Positions 35,292 to 43,798 of a stretch of 64,000 nucleotides of DNA are shown piece after piece. A program made the translations under genes and the position numbers. Source of the DNA: UBA961 sp014191195 (GTDB taxonomy: Bacteria; Bacteroidota; Ignavibacteria; Kapaibacteriales; UBA961). The notes under the pieces are model-generated. The model ran no database searches. It was not told where the DNA came from and saw only the letters and a program-made list of their open reading frames with translations. The stretch spans positions 2,170,001-2,234,000 of the forward strand of contig OZ123195.1 of NCBI GenBank assembly GCA_964204605.1, read 5' to 3'. Every line of letters starts with the position of its first letter. Position 1 is the stretch's first letter.

Positions 35292-36569
35292 ATGCTTCAA
35301 TCTGGAATACATGCCGTAAAAGAGTGCTTAATTTCTAATGAACATTTAGACATGTTGGTGTCTGATATTATTCTTACATTTTCGGATTGCAGAGTTAAAG
35401 AGTCGATTATTATTGAACCAGATAATCAATCGTATCTTTATTGTAAAAAAATGACGGTAATGATTAGTTCTCAACAAGATTCTCACATCTCAATTCAAAG
35501 AGAAATTCTTACTCAGAAGCAGTCTTTTACGTATAATTTTAGTCTAAATAATATTGAAGAATTGTTTCAGATTATTGATTCATATCTACATGTACCTTTT
35601 GGACAATTACATATTCAAATGAGCCATAAGGACCTCTATATAAGGTCTCAAGGAAAATATAACAGCATATCTAGTCCTTCTTTATTTTACAAATATACTG
35701 CTCCATCAAAAAAGAATTGGGTTAACAAATCCTTTAATGATCTTGAAAAAGATATGCTTGTAAATCCTTACAATGCAGAAATCTTACTTAAAGCATTAGG
35801 GATTTGCGATCAGAAGGGTGTTATTATACCTTCTATGAGAGATAAATACAAGCAAATCAATCACTTCATCAATCTCTATAAACAACAATCTTCACATATT
35901 GATACTAAGAAAATTAGAATTATAGATAGCGGATGCGGAAAAGCATATATAAGTTTTTCACTATTGTGGTGGATGATAAATAGCTGTAATCTTGAAGTAG
36001 AATTATATGGTTTAGAATATAACCCAGTACTAGTAGATTTTTGTAATACTACTTCAAAAAATCTTGGATTGGAACACCGTGCACATTTTGAGTGTATATC
36101 TATTGGCGATTGGAATGGACCTAAAATCGACGAATTTGCTGAAGTCCATATCGCTTTGCATGCATGTGATACAGCAACAGATGATGCTTTACTTTTAGCA
36201 TTAGATAGAAAAGCAGCAATTATTTTGGCTGCTCCATGTTGTCACCATTATGTGCAACAACAAATGAATATTAAAAATATGCCAGAGAATCTATCTTTAT
36301 TGCTAAAAGACGGAATAGCTAAAGAACGTTTAGGAGACTTAATTACTGATTCAATGCGTAAAGACATTTTATGTAGTCAAAGCTATAGCGCAGATTTAAT
36401 AGAATTTACTCCATTAGAACATACTGCTAAAAATATCATGATTAGGGCTGTATATATCCACAATATGCCACATAAACATAAGCAAGAAGCCTTGGAAAGA
36501 TGGCAAAATGCAAGCAAAGAATTTAATGTAAAACCTAAATTGGCGGAATATATTCTCAATCAAAATTGA
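35292..36569 (+). CDS. SAM-dependent methyltransferase, METTL25/Methyltransf_32-like
   Basis: A protein of 425 residues from ATG 35292 (a TTG 30 bases upstream would add 10). The N-terminal half is poorly conserved. The C-terminal half has a Rossmann methyltransferase core: RIIDSGCGKAYISFSL (motif I), VELYGLEYNPVLVDFC, and LHACDTATDDALLLAL followed by ILAAPCCHHYVQ. The CDTATDDAL and APCCHHY strings match the Methyltransf_32 family of predicted RNA or protein methyltransferases. The substrate is unknown. It overlaps the 3' end of the convergent HHH/barrel gene by 10 bases. A perfect palindrome lies in its upstream region. Confidence 0.8.
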   Translation: MLQSGIHAVKECLISNEHLDMLVSDIILTFSDCRVKESIIIEPDNQSYLYCKKMTVMISSQQDSHISIQREILTQKQSFTYNFSLNNIEELFQIIDSYLHVPFGQLHIQMSHKDLYIRSQGKYNSISSPSLFYKYTAPSKKNWVNKSFNDLEKDMLVNPYNAEILLKALGICDQKGVIIPSMRDKYKQINHFINLYKQQSSHIDTKKIRIIDSGCGKAYISFSLLWWMINSCNLEVELYGLEYNPVLVDFCNTTSKNLGLEHRAHFECISIGDWNGPKIDEFAEVHIALHACDTATDDALLLALDRKAAIILAAPCCHHYVQQQMNIKNMPENLSLLLKDGIAKERLGDLITDSMRKDILCSQSYSADLIEFTPLEHTAKNIMIRAVYIHNMPHKHKQEALERWQNASKEFNVKPKLAEYILNQN

Positions 36570-38506
36570 ATATCGGCCTGAATTCCATAAGTATACTTGC
36601 TAGACCCAGAAATTGCGTCTAATCCACTACCTAATTCTTTTTGCATGGGTTTATACATTCCCGATATATTAGTAGAAATACTTACTCTATTATGTATCAA
36701 GTATTTTGCAGAAATTATTGTTTGTACTCCTTTCCCATATAATGGATTAAAGAAGATTTGCCCAGGCAAACCCGATTCTGGGAACCAAATTGAAGCCATA
36801 TAATCAGATACAGAAAACACTGTTTGTTTAATATGTATGTGAAGATTTTCTATATATGGTACTGTGCCACTTATGAGTAATGATCCCGCTAATCCATATT
36901 CACTCCTATTTGATTCTTTATATTTTTTTGACGTATACGCTACTTTATATTGAATGTTTATAGTACTATGAGAAGAAGAACATCCAGCTTGAAATCTTTT
37001 GGTTTGCATCGAAGAATATATTCTGTGTTGTGGTATAAGTAATTCAGTCTCAGAGCTTACTTCATCTGAAAATTGCAAAAGATAATACGTTTTTAAAGAA
37101 GTATGTACTTTACATTGAATTGAAGTAATCATACCTGTTTTAGGAAAATCATCCCCAAATCTTGGTTGCTTTGATGAATAGAATGATGCATAACCAGAAA
37201 AATATAGATTATGTGAAGCTTTGTATTCTAAAGCAGCATACATACTTGATTGATTAGTTGGCTTTATGAATCTTCCAATTGTTTGGCCAAATGGAGATAA
37301 TACATCAATTGGCCAATGAGATATTCCTATGCCAATATTATAGATGTCTTTATCAAATACAAAAGCACTTTGAAAGCCATAAGCAAAATTCTTGTCTAAT
37401 AAGAATTCGGATTGAAGATTAATATTGTTTATTCTATATTTTCCTGCAATAGACATTGTAATATTATGAGCTTGTTGAAAAGAAGCTTCTGAATTACTAT
37501 GAATAGGCTTATCATAATTGCACATCAAGAGGGCTAAAGTAACTTTATACAGTGAATCGCTTATTTCTGAAAATGCTCCATATTTTCTCTCTTTGGCATT
37601 ATTTATTGCATGCTGTTCTGTGGATGTTCTATATAATCCATTAATTGGAAAACCAGTAATTGCTCCATTTACATCAAGATTAGCACTTCTATTTCGGTCA
37701 GAAAAAAAGAGCGCCGAGTGCACAGTAAGATGATTGAAAGTTTTCACATGTTCAACAGAAATTCCACGGAAATAGATGTGTTCCATCGAAGATGTCCAAG
37801 GCTTAATGGATGTTTTCCAAGAATTTAATGAAGAAATTGGATATAATCCTCCTGAAAATCTTAATCCTGAAGATAATAAAGACCCCATAGATACATGTGG
37901 AATATAATCGCCTAACAATACGGTAAGTGAGTCCTTAGTATATGAAGCATAATAACTTAAAAATGAAAAAATATATGGTTCATCCGAATCTTTACAGAAA
38001 GTAAAACCGCTTTGAAAATCACCTAAAGTCATCTGAGTTCGACTATACAATTCGTGAGCAGAGCCAGTAAAATTACTATTAATTTGTCCTTTGGATGCGC
38101 CAGACTTTTGCAGATATCTGATTCTTTGTTTTACATGTAATTGCAAAGAACTAGAATCAATATGAGATAAAGATTCACCAATATATGTACAATATTGAAG
38201 TACTTGCTGTTGATATATTGATAAGTGTAAGGCAGTGTCTTGTATAATGTTTTGTAAGCTGAGGGTTGAATCTAAGAGCATCCTCTTAATTCTTTTAGCC
38301 GTAATAACTGAAATCCCTGGTAGAAGAGCAATATCATTATAGGTTGATTGTGATAAGTTTATCTTATTAGAAACATAATATTCATACAAATCAGATTCAA
38401 ATAATGCTGCTTCATTCAGTGATGGATCGAGTATCACATCGCTATCATCTTGTGAAAAACAATGTATATGGGTGCCCAATAACACTAAGATCATTAAATG
38501 TTTCAT
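36560..38506 (-). CDS. Secreted helix-hairpin-helix protein with C-terminal outer-membrane barrel-like region
   Basis: A 648-residue exported protein. A signal peptide (about residues 1-18, ending HIHCFSQ) is followed by a helix-hairpin-helix segment (NDIALLPGISVITAKRIKRMLL) like that of ComEA. A long region of alternating aromatic and polar residues follows, consistent with a beta-barrel, and the chain ends in an aromatic (GIQADIQF). This architecture recurs in Bacteroidota as an uncharacterised family. The start ATG 38506 has an AGGGGA ribosome site at ideal spacing. The ATG two codons upstream does not. The HHH suggests nucleic-acid binding, but no experiment is known to me. Confidence 0.7.
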   Translation of the reverse strand: MKHLMILVLLGTHIHCFSQDDSDVILDPSLNEAALFESDLYEYYVSNKINLSQSTYNDIALLPGISVITAKRIKRMLLDSTLSLQNIIQDTALHLSIYQQQVLQYCTYIGESLSHIDSSSLQLHVKQRIRYLQKSGASKGQINSNFTGSAHELYSRTQMTLGDFQSGFTFCKDSDEPYIFSFLSYYASYTKDSLTVLLGDYIPHVSMGSLLSSGLRFSGGLYPISSLNSWKTSIKPWTSSMEHIYFRGISVEHVKTFNHLTVHSALFFSDRNRSANLDVNGAITGFPINGLYRTSTEQHAINNAKERKYGAFSEISDSLYKVTLALLMCNYDKPIHSNSEASFQQAHNITMSIAGKYRINNINLQSEFLLDKNFAYGFQSAFVFDKDIYNIGIGISHWPIDVLSPFGQTIGRFIKPTNQSSMYAALEYKASHNLYFSGYASFYSSKQPRFGDDFPKTGMITSIQCKVHTSLKTYYLLQFSDEVSSETELLIPQHRIYSSMQTKRFQAGCSSSHSTINIQYKVAYTSKKYKESNRSEYGLAGSLLISGTVPYIENLHIHIKQTVFSVSDYMASIWFPESGLPGQIFFNPLYGKGVQTIISAKYLIHNRVSISTNISGMYKPMQKELGSGLDAISGSSKYTYGIQADIQF

Positions 38507-38533
38507 AATCATTCCCCTGATTATTCTATTATT

Positions 38534-39943
38534 TTAGATGGCAGTTTTAAGCCAAGATTTCGCTTTAAGTTGTTGATATCCAACTATAGTTAAAGCAATA
38601 TAACTTATCACGACACCTATCCAAATACCTGTTTCTCTTAAAGGAGTAAAATGAGATAATGCATAAGCAGTTGGAACTTGAACACCGATAAGTGTTGAAG
38701 CTACAATAATCATACTTCTCATTGTTGCTCCTGCACCACTAATTACCCGGATATTCACAAATCCAAAAGCAAAAAATATATAGCCAAAACATGCTATATG
38801 AAGATATTTTACGGTAGCATCAATAATTGCTGGGTCTTTGGTAAAAATAAGAGCGAATTGTTCGCCAACAAGAAATGCGATAATAGCTAAGATGCTTAAC
38901 AGAATAGTTAATTGTTTAACAGCTGATTTATGGAATGCAAATATTCTATTATAATTTTTTGCCCCTAGATTTTGTCCTGTTGCAGTTTCGACTGCTATTC
39001 CGACGGCGAATACAGACATAAAAGCAAAGAGATCAACTTTTAATCCTAATGTATATGCTGCAACAATTACTTTTGGATCGAAGATGGCGGCAATTTTGAA
39101 TAATGAAATTCGACTAACACTTACAGCAAACATTTGCAATGAGGACCAAATACCTTGTTTGACAATGCGAATAATAAGAGGAAAGTCGAATCGAAATTTA
39201 TCAAAAACCAAATGCAATCCAGATTTTCCAGTAAGAATAAGGCTTAAGGAAATTACCCCACCGATTAACTGAGCTGCGGCAGTTGCAATTCCTGCGCCCA
39301 TCATACCCATTGCAGAAATTGGCCCATATCCAAATATTAAGATTGGAGCTAGAATTGCATTGATAACAGTGGTTAATAGTAAAATTATCATTGGGTATAT
39401 TGAATTACCACTAGATCTAACTATCGCATTTATTTGAAATGTTACAAAGTTTCCTGGAACACCAAAAAGTAAAGCGAATAAATAGACCTTTGTTAAATTA
39501 TATACTTCTGGATCTTTATCTAAACCTAATAATTGTAATGTATGAGGTAAGAAAATCCCTAAAGCAATTGCTAGTAAACTAGAAAAAACCAGCATTGTAA
39601 CAATGCCTTGAGTGGCAGTATAATTAGCTTCTTGTTTATTTCCTTCGCCAATTCTTCTGGCAACTATAATTCCAGTGCCTATAGCAAATCCGCTTCCAAA
39701 ATTAAAAATTAAGAATCCTAATTGTTCACTTACTCCAATTGCAGCAATTGCAGCAGAACCAATTCTGCTAACAAAATAAGTATCAATCCATGAATAAAGC
39801 ATATTCACTAAAAAACTGAATGCCATTGGGATTGCAAATGTTCTTAGTGTAGAATCTATAGGACCATGTAGTAAATCAACTCCCATTTTGCTAATGGTAC
39901 TTGTTGATATTTTTGATTGTTTGGTTTGTTCGGTGTGTTCCAT
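38534..39943 (-). CDS. MATE-family multidrug/sodium antiporter
   Basis: An inner-membrane efflux protein of 469 residues with twelve predicted transmembrane helices. The two-fold MATE repeat is visible: PMAFSFLVNMLYSWIDTYFVSRIG and LGVSEQLG-like segment in the first half, and GIWSSLQMFAVSVSRISLFKIAAIF with GIAVETATGQNLGAKNYNRIF in the second. Such proteins export cationic drugs or metabolites in exchange for sodium or protons. The ATG at 39943 is preferred over a TTG one codon upstream. It follows the TatD-barrel gene with a terminator in between. Confidence 0.9.
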   Translation of the reverse strand: MEHTEQTKQSKISTSTISKMGVDLLHGPIDSTLRTFAIPMAFSFLVNMLYSWIDTYFVSRIGSAAIAAIGVSEQLGFLIFNFGSGFAIGTGIIVARRIGEGNKQEANYTATQGIVTMLVFSSLLAIALGIFLPHTLQLLGLDKDPEVYNLTKVYLFALLFGVPGNFVTFQINAIVRSSGNSIYPMIILLLTTVINAILAPILIFGYGPISAMGMMGAGIATAAAQLIGGVISLSLILTGKSGLHLVFDKFRFDFPLIIRIVKQGIWSSLQMFAVSVSRISLFKIAAIFDPKVIVAAYTLGLKVDLFAFMSVFAVGIAVETATGQNLGAKNYNRIFAFHKSAVKQLTILLSILAIIAFLVGEQFALIFTKDPAIIDATVKYLHIACFGYIFFAFGFVNIRVISGAGATMRSMIIVASTLIGVQVPTAYALSHFTPLRETGIWIGVVISYIALTIVGYQQLKAKSWLKTAI

Positions 39944-39961
39944 CAAGGAAAAAAACAGAAA

Positions 39962-39990
39962 AGAAAAAAAAGAGGGCTTTAAAAGCCCTT
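39962..39990 (-). terminator. Rho-independent terminator of the TatD-barrel gene
   Basis: On the reverse strand a GGGCTTTTAAAGCCC inverted repeat (AGGGCTTT with AAAGCCCT) is followed by a run of eight T. It lies just after the stop codon at 39995 and before the MATE start. Confidence 0.88.
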
Positions 39991-39994
39991 TGAA

Positions 39995-40708
39995 TTAAAA
40001 TTTTGGATACCAGAATATCGTCAGCTTCGGTAAAGAATAAAATGAATTTATGGTAACAGGACCCCAACCTTTGAATTTTCTATCGATATCTTCCTTACCT
40101 GTTCTAAATTCTTTACCTTCAAAATCTAAACGCCATTCTGCAGTTGGTACAAAAATGCCATAATCTGTAGGAATTTGCACCATAAAGCCAGCACCGGCAT
40201 TAAAACCAATTACATTCCTAATCTCGCCCAAAATTGTATTTGAGATAAAGGATAATCCTCCAATGGCAAAGAAAGCTACTTTACTTCTAGGATTTGCAAT
40301 TGCACGCATACTTATATTAAAAATCTCATAAGTATTCGGAAGGGTTGAATACCCTAATTCGATTGGTTTATTATTTCGTGTATAAAGATATCCTGCTTCT
40401 ATCATAATTGGGTCTATGATAGTATATCCTAAAGAAAAACCTAATGCTGCATTTCCATCATAAGATCGAGTAGAACGAGAATTAGTTCTTTGTTCAAACG
40501 TTAATTGCTCGATGGCGGTATTGGTGGCTACAAATATGCCAATACCAAAAGTTCGAGAATATGGATTTTGAGGAATGATCTCTTCTTCATATTCTGTAGA
40601 ATCATCAGAAATCTGAGCATATATGGATTGAGAGAAACCAGTAATAGCACTAAAAAGTACAATTAACATCGATAGTCTGAATAATTTTTTTGCTGTGTTA
40701 GAAGTCAT
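39995..40708 (-). CDS. Possible internal product: secreted outer-membrane barrel starting inside tatD
   Basis: An in-frame ATG at 40708 (residue 244 of the fusion) would give a 237-residue protein beginning MTSNTAKKLFRLSMLIVL and carrying a textbook signal peptide: Lys-Lys-Leu-Phe-Arg basic start, hydrophobic core, and SQSIYAQ as a cleavage region. GAGCAGG lies 10-16 bases before it, a weak ribosome site. The TatD C-terminal helix would thus double as the signal peptide's N-terminus. I list it separately because translation of the fusion, the internal product, or both is possible. The evidence is sequence logic only. Confidence 0.4.
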   Translation of the reverse strand: MTSNTAKKLFRLSMLIVLFSAITGFSQSIYAQISDDSTEYEEEIIPQNPYSRTFGIGIFVATNTAIEQLTFEQRTNSRSTRSYDGNAALGFSLGYTIIDPIMIEAGYLYTRNNKPIELGYSTLPNTYEIFNISMRAIANPRSKVAFFAIGGLSFISNTILGEIRNVIGFNAGAGFMVQIPTDYGIFVPTAEWRLDFEGKEFRTGKEDIDRKFKGWGPVTINSFYSLPKLTIFWYPKF

Positions 40709-41437
40709 AGTACATACCTGCTCAAATTGTAAATCATGTATTTCGGCGATTTTTTCGGCAATATATTTAACAAAAGAGGGTTCATTTCTTTTACCTCTAT
40801 GTGGCACGGGCGTCATAAATGGAGAATCGGTCTCAACCATTATTCTATCTAAAGGAACTGCTTTTACGATATCAGAAAGAGTACTTTTTTTATAGGTAAT
40901 ATTACCTGTAAAAGATATGTGCATATTTAAATCAAGTGCTTGGTATAAGGTATCTAAATCAGACGAAAAACAGTGTAAAACGCCGTTTAATGTTCCATCT
41001 TGCTCTTCTTTTAGTATTGAAATTAGATCTTTATCTGACTCTCTATTATGAATGATAACAGGCAAATTCAGCTGTTTTGCAAGGATTAACTGTTTCCTAA
41101 ACATATTTTTTTGAATTTCTTTAGGGGCAAAATCATAATAATAATCTAAACCAATTTCACCAATGGCAATTACTTTTTTGTGATCAGCATATTGTTTTAC
41201 TAATTCAATATCAAGATCTGTAGCATTGGCAACATTATGGGGATGAATGCCCATTCCGCAATAAATTTGAGGATAATTATCACATAAGTGAATAATCTTA
41301 TCATAATTTTTGCTTTCAATTGCTGGAATAATAATCGCTTCTAGGCCATTATCAAAAGCCCTTTGAATCATGTGATGTCTATCTTCATCAAAAGAATCAC
41401 CATCAATATGTGCATGAGTATCAATCAAGCCAATCAT
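39995..41437 (-). CDS. tatD: TatD-family deoxyribonuclease fused in frame to a signal peptide and outer-membrane barrel
   Basis: One open frame of 480 residues. Residues 1-257 are a complete TatD metal-dependent nuclease: DTHAHID (metal His pair), IGEIGLDYYYDF, VIIHNRES, GVLHCFSSD, VETDSPFMTPVPHRGKRNEPSF, and the C-terminal NTAKKLF motif. Immediately after LFRL comes a typical signal peptide core (LSMLIVLFSAITGFSQSIYAQ), then an acidic linker and about 190 residues of alternating beta-strand pattern ending in an aromatic (IFWYPKF), like an outer-membrane barrel. No stop separates them. A run of seven A (40685-40691) lies within the junction, but the TatD C-terminal motif continues in frame across it. 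An internal start could give the barrel as a separate protein. It overlaps tsaE by 4 bases. Confidence 0.85.
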   Translation of the reverse strand: MIGLIDTHAHIDGDSFDEDRHHMIQRAFDNGLEAIIIPAIESKNYDKIIHLCDNYPQIYCGMGIHPHNVANATDLDIELVKQYADHKKVIAIGEIGLDYYYDFAPKEIQKNMFRKQLILAKQLNLPVIIHNRESDKDLISILKEEQDGTLNGVLHCFSSDLDTLYQALDLNMHISFTGNITYKKSTLSDIVKAVPLDRIMVETDSPFMTPVPHRGKRNEPSFVKYIAEKIAEIHDLQFEQVCTMTSNTAKKLFRLSMLIVLFSAITGFSQSIYAQISDDSTEYEEEIIPQNPYSRTFGIGIFVATNTAIEQLTFEQRTNSRSTRSYDGNAALGFSLGYTIIDPIMIEAGYLYTRNNKPIELGYSTLPNTYEIFNISMRAIANPRSKVAFFAIGGLSFISNTILGEIRNVIGFNAGAGFMVQIPTDYGIFVPTAEWRLDFEGKEFRTGKEDIDRKFKGWGPVTINSFYSLPKLTIFWYPKF

Positions 41438-41898
41438 GCTTGAATTTCTCCTTTAAACATCATTGTGATAGTTCTTTGTTGTTCATGTTCTTCATCAACA
41501 CCTACATCAACTTGCCAATGAATAGGTGGCATAAAACTATCTGCTTTTTCAGGCCATTCCACAAATTTAATAGCTTTAGAATCAGCCATACATTCTGAAA
41601 AACCTATTTCTTCTAATTCCTTTGGATCATTGATTCTATATAAATCTATATGATAGATGGTAAATTCTTCACCATAAGGAGAATTACCAAAATACTGATT
41701 CATAATAGTAAATGTTGGGCTAGATACAATTTCATTTACAGAAAAATAGGAACATATTCCACGAACAAATTCTGTTTTTCCTGCTCCTAAATCACCAAGT
41801 AATGTGATAATATCTCCATGAGATAGTTTTTCTGCAAAACTTTTGCCTATTGTACGGGTATCTTCTTCAGAATATGACAAGTAGCTTTCCGATTCCAT
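41434..41898 (-). CDS. tsaE: tRNA threonylcarbamoyladenosine biosynthesis ATPase TsaE
   Basis: ATPase that drives turnover of the TsaBD complex in t6A37 synthesis. It has Walker A GDLGAGKTEFVRG and the SPTFTIMNQY motif. With ATG 41898 (MESESYLSYSEEDTR) the protein is 154 residues, the usual size; the longer frame to 41970 adds an N-terminal stretch not found in TsaE. It overlaps the TatD gene by 4 bases (TGA/ATG type) and follows porX by 58 bases, an arrangement also seen in other Bacteroidota. tcdA at 14 kb acts later in the same pathway. Confidence 0.93.
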   Translation of the reverse strand: MESESYLSYSEEDTRTIGKSFAEKLSHGDIITLLGDLGAGKTEFVRGICSYFSVNEIVSSPTFTIMNQYFGNSPYGEEFTIYHIDLYRINDPKELEEIGFSECMADSKAIKFVEWPEKADSFMPPIHWQVDVGVDEEHEQQRTITMMFKGEIQA

Positions 41899-41956
41899 AA
41901 GCAATGCTCTAATGTGACACAAATAGTAGATAGTTAAACCAAAGGTAGAACTATGA

Positions 41957-43531
41957 TTAACGAGGTTCAAGAATAATGACAGGTAATATCATTTCTTCTA
42001 AAGAAATTCCGCCATGCTGAAAACTATCGCGATATCTTTGCGCATAATGATTAAAATCTGTTGGATACACAAAATATGTATCCTCTTTAGCAACAATATA
42101 ATTAGTATTCATTCCATGGCTGGGAAGTTTATATGCTTCAGGGTTTTTAATCATCATGGCATTTCTTGCCTCGGTTTTAACATTTTTTCCATACTTGAAT
42201 CGAAGGCATGTAGAAGTGTCTCTGTCACCCATGGCCTTTACTGGATGCATGCATCGAACAGAACCGTGATCTGTAGTAATCACGATATTTATATCTTTGA
42301 TTTGAGATAAGGTTTTGAGCATTCCTAGAAAACTAGAATGTTGAAACCAAGACTTTGTTAATGATCTATACGCTGATTCATCAGGTGCAATTTCTTTTAA
42401 AATGGGATAATCCGAACGCGAGTGGGCTATCATATCTACAGCATTTATTACAATTGCTGTAAGATGATTCCTGGCATATCTAAGAATATCATTTTCAATC
42501 TTTTTGCCATAATCTGTGTCTATGATTTTTACATAAGACAATTCATTTTTTAGAGTAATGCGTTTACGTTTGATCAGTGCATCTAATAATTGCTTTTCAT
42601 GTGCATTTTGGCTGTGTTCACTAACACCCAATGCATCGCCCGACCACCATTGTGGATAATGCTTTTGAATTTCAGAAGGGAATAAACCTGCAAAAATTGC
42701 ATTTCTTGCATATGGAGTTGATGTAGGAACAATAGAACAATAATAGTCTTTCTGCACTGTAAAATATGGCCGAATTAACTCTTCCATCATTAGCCATTGA
42801 TCTAGACGCATGCAATCAATAACGAAAAAGAATGTGGGACGTCCATTTTGAAGCTTTGGCAAAAGGAATTTATCTGCTATCTGTGGAGATAATTTAGGAG
42901 CCGAAGCATCATCGCCTCTTAACCAAGATTCATAATTATTTTCAAAAAACTTTCCGAATTCGGCATTACATTCACGCCATTGATCTTTTAATGTTTGATG
43001 AAATCCTAATTCTGGATGTTTATCTAATTCTATGCTCCAATTCACAAGTTTTATATAAATATCTAACCAATCAGACCAATCCTGAAAGCCATATAATCTT
43101 CTAGAAATTTCGGTAAATCCTTGCAGATAATCTTGCGTGATTTTTTGTTCGGTTATTCTTCTTGTTTCAAGGAATTTTTTACAAGCTGCTAGGATTTGTG
43201 CTGGATTTACTGGTTTAGTTAGATAATCATTGATCTTGCGTCCAATCGCTTCCTCCATTAAATCTTCAGCTTCATTTTTGGTAACCATAACAACTGGCGT
43301 TGAGGGGTCTATGTCTTTTAAAAATCCTAATGTTTCCAAGCCAGACATCCCCATCATGGACTCATCAAGAAATACAAGGTCGAATTGTTCAACAGATGCT
43401 AATTCAATTGCATCTTCCCCATTAGTTGCTGTTGTAACGTCATATCCTCTTTGATTTAGCAGGATAATATGTGGTCTTAATAAATCAATTTCATCATCAA
43501 TCCACAAAATGCGCTTTTTAGAAGGCTCCAT
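41957..43531 (-). CDS. porX: PorX: response regulator with PglZ domain (type IX secretion regulator)
   Basis: A 524-residue cytoplasmic protein. An N-terminal receiver domain has the acidic pair at residues 12-13, phospho-acceptor Asp56 in FDLVFLDES and the conserved Lys in NDYLTKPVNP. The C-terminal PglZ/alkaline-phosphatase-like domain has FFFVIDCMRLDQW, the nucleophile region VPTSTPYARNAIFAG and ITTDHGSVR. This combination defines PorX, which with PorY controls type IX secretion genes in Bacteroidota and can hydrolyse oligonucleotides in its characterised members. The cognate kinase PorY and the secretion genes are not in the window. A perfect 12-base palindrome lies 44 bases upstream. Confidence 0.93.
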   Translation of the reverse strand: MEPSKKRILWIDDEIDLLRPHIILLNQRGYDVTTATNGEDAIELASVEQFDLVFLDESMMGMSGLETLGFLKDIDPSTPVVMVTKNEAEDLMEEAIGRKINDYLTKPVNPAQILAACKKFLETRRITEQKITQDYLQGFTEISRRLYGFQDWSDWLDIYIKLVNWSIELDKHPELGFHQTLKDQWRECNAEFGKFFENNYESWLRGDDASAPKLSPQIADKFLLPKLQNGRPTFFFVIDCMRLDQWLMMEELIRPYFTVQKDYYCSIVPTSTPYARNAIFAGLFPSEIQKHYPQWWSGDALGVSEHSQNAHEKQLLDALIKRKRITLKNELSYVKIIDTDYGKKIENDILRYARNHLTAIVINAVDMIAHSRSDYPILKEIAPDESAYRSLTKSWFQHSSFLGMLKTLSQIKDINIVITTDHGSVRCMHPVKAMGDRDTSTCLRFKYGKNVKTEARNAMMIKNPEAYKLPSHGMNTNYIVAKEDTYFVYPTDFNHYAQRYRDSFQHGGISLEEMILPVIILEPR

Positions 43532-43574
43532 AATTAACTACTCCGAATTTCTTACGAATAGTGAAAGCAATACT

Positions 43575-43586
43575 CCGCTTAAGCGG
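43575..43586. promoter_or_regulatory. Perfect 12-base palindrome CCGCTTAAGCGG upstream of porX
   Basis: A GC-flanked perfect inverted repeat lies in the 267-base region between dxr and porX, 44 bases from the porX ATG. It is the only GC-rich element in that AT-rich stretch and could be an operator. The rest of the region holds no gene and no convincing promoter or terminator. Confidence 0.4.
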
Positions 43587-43798
43587 TGCACATCAAACAA
43601 GCTCATAACAACTATTAATAGCTGAAATGTAACTGAATAAAGGGCTCAAGGGGTATGATTTCCTCGTTAATTATAAGAGAAATACTAAAAGTGATAATAC
43701 AAATATCGTGCTATGATATTCAATAGCCAAAATATGATCATTGAAAAGTACTGTGCTAAGACATATCATGATAATATTTATTGCAAGTATATGATTAT

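Noticed and set aside
40685..40691. Run of seven A (T on plus strand) as a miscalled indel explaining the TatD fusion
   Set aside because: TatD's conserved Leu-Phe motif continues in the same frame directly after the run; six or eight bases would destroy it.
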